Assembly (NCBI GenBank): GCA_001790855.1
Contig: MGDH01000010.1
Coordinates: 39,206-103,205, forward strand
Direction: 5' to 3'
From: Candidatus Schekmanbacteria bacterium RIFCSPLOWO2_02_FULL_38_14
GTDB taxonomy: Bacteria; Schekmanbacteria; GWA2-38-11
Length of the DNA: 64,000 nt
Shown here in pieces: positions 43,831 to 50,647 of the stretch. How positions within the stretch are numbered: position 1 is the stretch's first letter; the number at the start of each line of letters is the position of its first letter. The notes under the pieces are model-generated. The model was given only the letters and a program-made list of their open reading frames with translations. It had not been told where the DNA came from and made no database searches. The translations under genes and the position numbers were made by a program.

Positions 43831-45303
43831 TTATCTAATCAAAGGCAGTGATACCTTAAATGTGCTGCCGACTCCTTCTTTGCTTTCAGCCTCTATTTTC
43901 CCTTTATGCTTTTCTACAATCCCCAGACTTACTGAAAGCCCAAGCCCTGTTCCTTTACCCTGTTCCTTTGTTGTAAAAAACGGGTCGAAAATTTTATTCA
44001 AATTATTTTTAGATATCCCACTTCCATTATCTGAAACCTTAATGTTAACAAAACCATTTTCTCTCTCAGTAGATACTTTGACTACTCCACTGCCATCTAC
44101 TGCATCAAGACTATTCATAATCAGGTTTATTAAAACTTGCTGGAGTTGATATTTATTGCCAAATACTTTTGTAATCTCCTTACAAAACTCTTTTTTGAAA
44201 ACTATCTTCTTTTTCTCAATTCTGTAATTCACAAGGGAAAGAGAACTTTCTGCTATTTCATTGACATCAACCTCTTCCATCTCATAGGTCCTGTCCTTTG
44301 AAAAATCAAGAAGCTCGCGAACAATAAGCTCTATTCTCTTCAGCCCGTCCATTATCAGCTTTATGTACTTGCTGGTTTGTTCCCTGTTATCTGGTTCTTT
44401 TAAAATCATCTGGAAACAATCCTTAATTCCGTCAAGTGGATTGTTTATCTCATGAGCAACTCCTGCTGCAAGCCTGCCAATTGAGGCAAGCTTTTCTGAT
44501 TGAATAATCTGGGACTGTGCCTTTTCCAGGTCTTTTTTAGCCTGTCGTAACCTGTCAATCATTTTATTGAACTTCTCACCCAGCAGTCCTATTTCATCCC
44601 TGTTTTTTATTTCAATCTCAGGATGAGATAAATCAGAAGATATTTTGTCCATGGCATCTGAAAGCTTTGAAATCGGCTCTGTTAATCTTTTGGCAAGAAC
44701 CCAAGTAATTATAACAGAAACAAATATGAATCCAAGTGCAACAAGTATTATTTCAATGTAGAGTTTTATTAAAAATGGCTTCATAAATTCCATTGAAAAT
44801 CCAACCCTCAATGTTCCCCATTTCTTTGTTGAAATAGCAAGCGGAGTTGCCACATCAAGGATTTTAATTTTTTTTATTGGGTCATAATAATATTGCTTCA
44901 ATGTCTTTTTTGCTGAAGTCGCTTTTAAACTTACAGAGTCATTGTATATCCTGCCATATTTTTTATAATCATTATGAGCAATAATTCTGTTATCCTTATC
45001 AAGAATCATAGCATAGACTACATGAAGCTTTTTATTTTTCATTATCTGCAAAATATAATTGTCAAGCAAGCCTCCTTCTTCAATCAACCCCAATTCCTGA
45101 TATAAAAGTGTATTTGTGCAGGAAACCCCAAGGGCTTCTACCAGAGTAATGCCATTCTGTTCAGCTTTATCAATTAAAAGCCTTTCTTCCTGATTTTTCT
45201 CTACATATCCCACAACAATCATCAGCACTATTATTAGAGTAGTTGTATAAGCAATATACCTTCTTTTAAGACTCCATCTTATCTCTTTTAAACCTCTTTT
45301 CAT
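43831..45303 (-). CDS. Membrane sensor histidine kinase
   Basis: A kinase of about 490 residues. The ATG at 45303 overlaps the TGA of the upstream gene as ATGA, with AGAGG before it; a start at 45324 would overlap by 25 bp. Two membrane helices (YIAYTTTLIIVLMIVVGYVE and IEIILVALGFIFVSVIITWVLA) flank a periplasmic domain of about 135 residues. HAMP, then H-box AAGVAHEINNPLDGIKDCF, N-box LINLIMNSLDAV, and G boxes SDNGSGI and GKGTGLGLSVS follow. Together with the periplasmic protein at 45300-46259 it should sense a ligand outside the membrane. Confidence 0.93.
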   Translation of the reverse strand: MKRGLKEIRWSLKRRYIAYTTTLIIVLMIVVGYVEKNQEERLLIDKAEQNGITLVEALGVSCTNTLLYQELGLIEEGGLLDNYILQIMKNKKLHVVYAMILDKDNRIIAHNDYKKYGRIYNDSVSLKATSAKKTLKQYYYDPIKKIKILDVATPLAISTKKWGTLRVGFSMEFMKPFLIKLYIEIILVALGFIFVSVIITWVLAKRLTEPISKLSDAMDKISSDLSHPEIEIKNRDEIGLLGEKFNKMIDRLRQAKKDLEKAQSQIIQSEKLASIGRLAAGVAHEINNPLDGIKDCFQMILKEPDNREQTSKYIKLIMDGLKRIELIVRELLDFSKDRTYEMEEVDVNEIAESSLSLVNYRIEKKKIVFKKEFCKEITKVFGNKYQLQQVLINLIMNSLDAVDGSGVVKVSTERENGFVNIKVSDNGSGISKNNLNKIFDPFFTTKEQGKGTGLGLSVSLGIVEKHKGKIEAESKEGVGSTFKVSLPLIR

Positions 45304-46259
45304 CCTTTTGGTCCTCTGTGGCATGTTTTTCCGCAGACTTTTGGGATATCCAGGATAAGTTCTTTAATACGTTCATAGTCATCATCATGAGCCTCTATAA
45401 AACCATATCTGAATTCCTCATCCCAGTTCTTCATAATTTCCCAATCCAAAGGATTTTTCGGATTAAGCTTCAGGAGGACTTTTTTAACAGCTTCAACCAT
45501 TTTAGGGTCAGCATCCTTCCTTACTGTAATAGGGACACTTGGAATCGGGTCAGATTGAGCTAAAAATCTTAAACCTCTTGGTTTGTATTTTAAGGCAACA
45601 ACATCTTTTACTGCGCCAGCATCATACTCACCTTTAAGAACTGCCTGCGCCACAGCATCATGGTGCCTTAAATTTATATAGGATTTCAAATCTTCAAGCT
45701 TTATTCCATGATTAAAGAGCAAATAGCGCGGGATTAAATTCCCAGATGTTGATTTGATTGAAGCAAAGGCAAAACTTTTTCCTTTAAGGTCATTCAACGA
45801 ATATATATTGTTGTCCTCTTTTGTTATAATTATGCTTCTATAGAAAATATCTCCACTGCTTGTTCTTGGACGCAGGATACTCTTGGCATTGAATTTCAGG
45901 TTGCAATCAATAAAAGTCACTCCACCAAGGGATGCAATATCAGTCACTCCGTAATGAAGGTCATCCTCTGTCTCATTGTATGTTGAACCGAGCTTAAGCT
46001 CAAATTTATATGGTGTGCTTGCAGTCAAATAATCCATAATTGGCTGGTAATTTTCATACATTACCATTGGATTATATCTGGAAATCACTCCAAACTTTAT
46101 AACCTCTTTTTTGGGTTCCTCATTTTTAGGCAGTGAAACTACCTTTTTGTTTGCATCAATATCCACCTTTTCGCGCTTACATGAACTTGGAGCTAATAGA
46201 ATCGTTAATGGCAGGAATAAAAGAAAAACAAATATTAAAAACCTTCTCTTTGCTCTCAT
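45300..46259 (-). CDS. PhnD-like periplasmic oxyanion-binding lipoprotein
   Basis: A 319-residue periplasmic binding protein. The leader FLIFVFLLFLPLTILLAPSSC ends in a lipobox-like APSSC, so it is probably a lipoprotein. The body matches the PhnD (phosphonate/phosphite) family: FGVISRYNPMVMYENYQPIMDYL, LHYGVTDIASLGGVTFID, DLKGKSFAFASIKSTSGNLIPRYLL and LKGEYDAGAVKDVVALKY. No ABC transporter genes are near. AioX, ArxX and ArrX, which sense arsenic oxyanions for a kinase, have this form. The C-terminus carries CGKTCHRG (CX3CH). Confidence 0.88.
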   Translation of the reverse strand: MRAKRRFLIFVFLLFLPLTILLAPSSCKREKVDIDANKKVVSLPKNEEPKKEVIKFGVISRYNPMVMYENYQPIMDYLTASTPYKFELKLGSTYNETEDDLHYGVTDIASLGGVTFIDCNLKFNAKSILRPRTSSGDIFYRSIIITKEDNNIYSLNDLKGKSFAFASIKSTSGNLIPRYLLFNHGIKLEDLKSYINLRHHDAVAQAVLKGEYDAGAVKDVVALKYKPRGLRFLAQSDPIPSVPITVRKDADPKMVEAVKKVLLKLNPKNPLDWEIMKNWDEEFRYGFIEAHDDDYERIKELILDIPKVCGKTCHRGPKG

Positions 46260-46308
46260 AGCTGTCCTTTGAACTTTACACTTTGAAATTCTAATTTCTA
46301 TTATGAAA

Positions 46309-46360
46309 TTTTATTCAATTTATTGCTGCAAGGAATGACAAAGTCAAGGGGGATTTTTTA
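46309..46360 (-). pseudogene. Degraded copy of a torD 3' end
   Basis: The minus strand reads KIPLDFVIPCSNKLNKIS then stop, matching KITLDFVLSDSNTLN at the end of the TorD gene (36804). At DNA level 31 of 37 bases agree between 46321-46357 and 36832-36868. Only the last 17 codons are present. Confidence 0.4.
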
Positions 46361-46386
46361 AATTCCTTTAAGTATGCAAGAATATC

Positions 46387-46414
46387 TTGACAATAAATTC
46401 TTTCGCTATATATT
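46387..46414 (+). promoter_or_regulatory. Sigma-70 promoter candidate for the gene at 46558
   Basis: TTGACA at 46387-46392, 16-nt spacer, TATATT at 46409-46414. It lies about 140 bp upstream of the ATG. Confidence 0.5.
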
Positions 46415-46557
46415 TTTTTTAATTGCAGAATAAAGCTTGAAAGTAAATGTTAGAGTTTAAAAGATTCACAATAACTACATGAGTGATATTGTAACTTCAA
46501 ATCTCGAATGGTATACATCGGTTGATCTTTTCCCATTCACTGACTTCTATATTACCC

Positions 46558-47187
46558 ATGAATACAACTATACTTTTTGACAAACAAAATCTTAAGTACG
46601 CAAAAATTGCCACATGGGATTTAGGCAACCAAGTGCTTTATAATTTATGCTTAAAATATCCAAACCATAAGAACAAGTCTGAAGTATTGGCGAAAATATG
46701 GTTAATAGGTAGATCTTACGCTGCTTCTATAGAGCGACGTAAAAATAAAAATCATAAAGGTGAAGATAATGAAATGTTTTATGAGAAAATAGTTGCACCA
46801 GCAATGATTAAATCAAGATTAGATCATTATCTATCCAGATTGGATATATATAAAGAGATTTCCGACTTCAATATTGAATTAATTTTAGAAACCCATAAAT
46901 ATTTAGTAGATTTATTTGTGAGCATTACAGAACTAAACAAGAGGTCTCTTGCTTCAAAATATTTACACTTTCACCGTCCAAATCTTTTTTATTTATTCGA
47001 TTCAAGAGCTGCAAATTCATTGAGAAAACTGGTACCTAAATTGGCAAATGATAAATATTTAAATTATGATTCAACATATACATCATTTTATCTAAAAGCA
47101 TATTCACTTAATAGGTTCATCAAGAATAAGTATGATATTGCTCTTTCACCACGTGAATTAGATAAGATTTTATTGTGGATTTATTAA
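46558..47187 (+). CDS. Hypothetical protein, about 209 aa
   Basis: The ATG at 46558 (MNTTILFDKQNLKYAKIATW) is preferred to a TTG at 46522; neither has a strong ribosome site. The product is soluble and basic, rich in Lys, Tyr and Asn, with no signal peptide. It contains LIGRSYAASIERRKNK near residue 50 and KYLHFHRPNLFYLFDSRAAN near 145. The latter recalls proteins that judge a small catalytic or DNA-binding fold, but I cannot name a family. Base composition is more AT-rich than the neighbours and it abuts brnTA, so recent acquisition is likely. Confidence 0.7.
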   Translation: MNTTILFDKQNLKYAKIATWDLGNQVLYNLCLKYPNHKNKSEVLAKIWLIGRSYAASIERRKNKNHKGEDNEMFYEKIVAPAMIKSRLDHYLSRLDIYKEISDFNIELILETHKYLVDLFVSITELNKRSLASKYLHFHRPNLFYLFDSRAANSLRKLVPKLANDKYLNYDSTYTSFYLKAYSLNRFIKNKYDIALSPRELDKILLWIY

Positions 47188-47206
47188 CAAAAACGATGAA
47201 AAGGTA

Positions 47207-47235
47207 TTGTCAAACTCAATTATAACAGTTATAAT
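47207..47235 (+). promoter_or_regulatory. brnTA promoter with overlapping palindromic operator
   Basis: TTGTCA (47207-47212), 17-nt spacer, TATAAT (47230-47235). The perfect palindrome ATTATAAC-A-GTTATAAT at 47219-47235 covers the -10. BrnA-type antitoxins repress their own promoter, so this is the expected operator. Confidence 0.8.
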
Positions 47236-47258
47236 AAGACAATAGAAACTGACAAGAT

Positions 47259-47555
47259 ATGCTTTTATTTGAATGGGATCTGAACAAGGCAAGAAAAAAT
47301 ATAAAAACTCACGGCGTATCTTTTGATGAGGCAAGCACAGCTTTCAAAGACACCTTATCATTAACTATTTACGACCCTCTGCATTCTGATAAAGAAGACA
47401 GGTTTATTTTAATTGGGAATTCCTGTGAAAATCGCCTTCTGGTAGTTGTTCACACAGAAAGAGGAGATAAAATCAGGATAATAAGCGCAAGAAAAACAAC
47501 AAGAAATGAAAGGAAACAATATGAAGAGAATGCGAAAAGATCCAGACATGCTTGA
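47259..47555 (+). CDS. brnT: BrnT-family ribonuclease toxin
   Basis: A 98-residue BrnT toxin: FEWDLNKARKNIKTHGVSFDEASTAFKDTLSLTIYDP, EDRFILIGNSCENRLLVVVHTERGDKIRIISARKTTRNERKQYEE. This is the RelE-like fold seen in BrnT, with the conserved WD..KA..N..KHGV start (here KTHGV) and the IISAR..T..ER..Y end. As in other brn loci, the toxin gene comes first. It starts 24 bp after the -10. Confidence 0.93.
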   Translation: MLLFEWDLNKARKNIKTHGVSFDEASTAFKDTLSLTIYDPLHSDKEDRFILIGNSCENRLLVVVHTERGDKIRIISARKTTRNERKQYEENAKRSRHA

Positions 47556-47730
47556 AGAATATGATTTCAGCAAGGGCATTCGGGGAAAATATGCTGAAAG
47601 GTACAAAGAAGGAACAAATGTTATAGTTATTGAACCCGATGTTGCAAAATTTTTCCCTGACCATGACTCAGTAAATCAAGCACTGCGATCCTTAACTGAA
47701 ATTATTAAAAAGCAGAAGAAGATTGCATAA
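47521..47730 (+). CDS. brnA: BrnA-family antitoxin
   Basis: A 69-residue antitoxin started at the ATG at 47521, which has AAAGGAAACAAT in front. It overlaps brnT by 35 bp. The N-terminal DMLEEYDFSKGIRGKYAERYKEGTNVIVIEPDVAKFFPD is the BrnA pattern (YDFS.G.RGKY...), and the C-terminal DSVNQALRSLTEII is the ribbon-helix-helix DNA-binding part. It neutralises BrnT and should bind the operator at 47219-47235. Confidence 0.92.
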   Translation: MKRMRKDPDMLEEYDFSKGIRGKYAERYKEGTNVIVIEPDVAKFFPDHDSVNQALRSLTEIIKKQKKIA

Positions 47731-47829
47731 TAATTAAACCCAGTGGACGGGCTATTGCCGCCTCTGACACCAGCCATTAGGCTTTTTAAAAACCGCAATT
47801 GCTAATTAACTTTTAACTCAACCAAAAAA

Positions 47830-48681
47830 TCAACCCGCATATTCTTTTAGAAGGTTTTTGAATTCAAGTTCAGTAAAAAGCTTTACAATTTCATCCCTGT
47901 TTGGCTCTTTGATTTTAAAGGATTCAATATCAGTTTCAATCGGAACATCTTTTTTAATAGTAGCAAGCCTCTTGCTCAAAATAGCCTGCTCTTTATAAGT
48001 CTCAAGTTTTTCCCTGAGGTTAGCCTGTTTGATATTTTTTAAATTATTTAAAAGATTTTCAAGGCTCGAAAACTCCTGAATCAGTTTCATTCCTGTTTTT
48101 GGTCCTATGCCCGGAACTCCGGGGATATTGTCTGATGAATCTCCCATTAACCCGAGAACATCCGCTACTTTCTCAGGCAAAACACCAAATTTTTCCTCTA
48201 CCTCTTTTATTCCTGTCCTTTTCCCGGTCATTGAATCAAAAAGCTCCAGATTGTCCTCAACAAGCTGCATAAGGTCTTTATCGCCGGTTACAATTGTCAC
48301 TCTAAAGCCCGTGTTTACTGCCTTTAAAGAAACCGTTCCGAGAACATCATCTGCCTCAAACCCTGCCATTTCAAGAAGGGGAATATTCAGCAGTTCAACT
48401 ATTTTCTTAATATAAGGTATCTGAGGTACTAAATTCTCAGGCATCGGCGGGCGCTGTGCCTTGTAGTCTTTAAATTCCTGATGCCTGAAGGTCTCCTCTT
48501 TTCTGTCAAAGGCTATGGCAAAGTACTCAGGGCTATTATCCTTAATAAATTTCCTTATCATATTGGTAAATGAAAGGATTGCATTTGTCGGAATCCCCTT
48601 TGAATTTGAAAGGTGAGGTGTCGCATGGAATGCCCTGTAGATATAAGAAGAACCGTCAACTAAAAATAAGTGTTTTGACAT
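47830..48681 (-). CDS. Stand-alone 5'-3' exonuclease (PolA N-terminal type)
   Basis: A 283-residue FEN-like nuclease equal to the N-terminal domain of DNA polymerase I: FLVDGSSYIYRAFHA near residue 7, FDRKEETFRHQEFKDYKAQRPPMPE, EMAGFEADDVLGT, VTIVTGDKDLMQLV, GLMGDSSDNIPGVPGIGPKTG (H3TH). All metal-binding Asp positions are visible. It ends at LFTELEFKNLLKEYAG, where PolA would continue into its 3'-5' exonuclease-like domain, and the downstream DNA holds no polymerase. It may be a natural stand-alone enzyme or a truncated polA. Confidence 0.9.
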   Translation of the reverse strand: MSKHLFLVDGSSYIYRAFHATPHLSNSKGIPTNAILSFTNMIRKFIKDNSPEYFAIAFDRKEETFRHQEFKDYKAQRPPMPENLVPQIPYIKKIVELLNIPLLEMAGFEADDVLGTVSLKAVNTGFRVTIVTGDKDLMQLVEDNLELFDSMTGKRTGIKEVEEKFGVLPEKVADVLGLMGDSSDNIPGVPGIGPKTGMKLIQEFSSLENLLNNLKNIKQANLREKLETYKEQAILSKRLATIKKDVPIETDIESFKIKEPNRDEIVKLFTELEFKNLLKEYAG

Positions 48682-48747
48682 AAATAATTAAATCCTAAAC
48701 CCTGATATCTAAATTCTAAATAAAATTCAAATTATAAAAATTAAAAA

Positions 48748-48782
48748 AAACAGGGGTTCAAAATTTTGAATCCCTGTTTTAA
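48748..48782 (-). terminator. Rho-independent terminator of the surface-protein gene
   Basis: Read on the minus strand, ACAGGG and CCCTGT bracket TTCAAAATTTTGAA in one long stem, followed by a run of eight T. It lies 32 bp after the stop of 48814-50085. Confidence 0.85.
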
Positions 48783-48813
48783 ATACTAAATTTGATTTTT
48801 GATTTTTTTTAAC

Positions 48814-50085
48814 CTACATCCCCATATTCTTTTCTTTCATCTTATCCTTACCCATATCCATAAAATCACCATCGCCGCCTGTATCTTCCCCTTCATCCGG
48901 CATAATATATTCATATTCTTTAAATTTTATATCCTCAACAACTGAGTTCTTGCCCTCCTCAACAGAAACACTATACAGCTTGCTTGCAATCCAGGAATAC
49001 TGGCTGAAAGAACTTATCTGGTATTCCCCTTTAGGGACAGAAAGCATTGAGTAGTTCCCATCTGCATCTGTGACTGTATACCCGTAAAAGGTATCATTAT
49101 AAATATCAACCATAGCGCCAGAAACAGGGTTTTCTTTCGGGTTTATCGGGTTTATTACCCTACCGCTTACACTACCTGTTTTCAGAGGACTGAGTTTAAA
49201 ATCAATTTCCTGAGCATCATTGCCCAGAACCTCAATATATTGCTCCTTAGGTCTCTCAAATCCGCTTTTGGCTTCAAGGTCAATATAAATCGAGTAGTTC
49301 CCTTTAGGAAGGTTTTCAAAGGAGTATTTTCCCTCGCTGTCTGTAATAGCGGGGGTTATGCTTTCATACATATAATAGTTAGGGAAGAAAAGCCCTGCAA
49401 AACTCTGTGTCGCCTTTTCTTCCTCTTTTGTAGGTTTCTTTTTCCCTTTGCCTCTGTGCTTTTTGTCAATCCTTGCTTTCTCTTTTTTAATTTTTGAAGG
49501 ATTGATTCTCTGCATAGCAAGCCCGTTATCCTTCTTAACTATTGACATATCTTTCATCCCGCCTGACATTTTCCCGTCTTTCATCATTTCAGGGAAATAA
49601 TAGGTAGGGAAAGCTGACACTGTAATTCCTGCAATAGGGTCTTCTGTTGATGAGTTAGTTTTAGTTACAGTTCCGCTTATAGTTCCTGTATCAACCAGAG
49701 TAAGAACCACATCCTGCTCTGTTATGCTGTTTTCAGTTACTTCAACATTCTCTGCCTTTCCTTCATTATACCACTTGGCATTTGCAGTCAGGGTACCGCT
49801 TCCGGGAATAACATTTGTTATGCTGAATTTTCCCTGCTCATCACTTACAGCATAGTAAAAACCATACCACATATTGCCGTCACCGGCTGTGTAATAAATA
49901 TTTGCGCCTGAGACAGGGCTTCCTGAATCATCCGCCACAACCCCTTCAATGTCGCCTGATGGACCAATATAATAGGGATTAGACGAACCTTTTACAATGC
50001 CTGAAGACATTATAAAAAGACCAGTAATGATAAAGATAAATAACCACTTTATACTATTTGGTTTAAACATTTTTATTTCCCTCAT
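48814..50085 (-). CDS. Secreted carboxypeptidase-regulatory-like (Ig-like) repeat protein
   Basis: A 423-residue exported protein. The signal peptide is IKWLFIFIITGLFIMSSGIVKGSS. Three or more CarboxypepD_reg/SpaA-like beta-sandwich repeats follow: GDIEGVVADDSGSPVSGANIYY, GTISGTVTKTNSSTEDPIAGITVSA and GSVSGRVINPINPKENPVSGAMVDIY, each with a DSEGKYSFENLPKGNYSI-type second half. Between repeats 2 and 3 is a basic linker (KIKKEKARIDKKHRGKGKKKPTKEEEK). The C-terminus is Asp/Met/Lys-rich (GDFMDMGKDKMKEKNMGM). It probably acts at the cell surface. A start at 50070 (MFKPNS) is equally possible. Confidence 0.8.
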   Translation of the reverse strand: MREIKMFKPNSIKWLFIFIITGLFIMSSGIVKGSSNPYYIGPSGDIEGVVADDSGSPVSGANIYYTAGDGNMWYGFYYAVSDEQGKFSITNVIPGSGTLTANAKWYNEGKAENVEVTENSITEQDVVLTLVDTGTISGTVTKTNSSTEDPIAGITVSAFPTYYFPEMMKDGKMSGGMKDMSIVKKDNGLAMQRINPSKIKKEKARIDKKHRGKGKKKPTKEEEKATQSFAGLFFPNYYMYESITPAITDSEGKYSFENLPKGNYSIYIDLEAKSGFERPKEQYIEVLGNDAQEIDFKLSPLKTGSVSGRVINPINPKENPVSGAMVDIYNDTFYGYTVTDADGNYSMLSVPKGEYQISSFSQYSWIASKLYSVSVEEGKNSVVEDIKFKEYEYIMPDEGEDTGGDGDFMDMGKDKMKEKNMGM

Positions 50086-50155
50086 GATAATATTTTAGTA
50101 TAATTAATATAGTTCACAATAGATTGAAAAGCAACAATTAAATTCAGGAATTTAA

Positions 50156-50647
50156 ATGAAAAAATACAGTAAAATTCCATATCTGGCTCTTTTTTTACTG
50201 CTTTGTTTTTATTCCTGTAACAGCAAACCATTAGCCCCAATAAAACCCCCTGATTCTATTGGAAATCTTAAACTTGGAAAATATAAAACAGGAAAAGAGG
50301 CGCTTAAAGAGATATTTATGCTTCATGGAAGGAAGATGGGTTTGATTAACGGATATGTGGCAAATTATGAAGAAAAAGATGGAAAAGCTACAGTCTATTA
50401 CTCTGTTGCAAAACACGAAAAGCTTGCCAAAAGGCTCATTGACTGGATGGTAAAAAGGATTGGTAACAGCCACGAGATTTTTAAAGGGCTTAAAAAAGAA
50501 CAGACAGGTTCTCAGACATTTTATTCAGTTTACGGTATGAGCCAAAAACATTTTTTTCTCTGTAAAGATGACAAAGTCATCTGGATTGCAGCAGACCTGC
50601 AGGTGGCTAACCTGGTAATAGAAGATTTTGTAAAAAAAATAATTTAA
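50156..50647 (+). CDS. Putative lipoprotein of unknown function
   Basis: A 163-residue protein. The leader is KKYSKIPYLALFLLLCFYSCNSKP, with Cys after FYS as a likely lipidation site. The body (from IGNLKLGKYKTGKEALKEIF to DKVIWIAADLQVANLVIEDFVKKI) has alternating strands and helices and no recognised domain. It converges on putA with a 4-bp overlap of stop codons. Confidence 0.6.
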   Translation: MKKYSKIPYLALFLLLCFYSCNSKPLAPIKPPDSIGNLKLGKYKTGKEALKEIFMLHGRKMGLINGYVANYEEKDGKATVYYSVAKHEKLAKRLIDWMVKRIGNSHEIFKGLKKEQTGSQTFYSVYGMSQKHFFLCKDDKVIWIAADLQVANLVIEDFVKKII

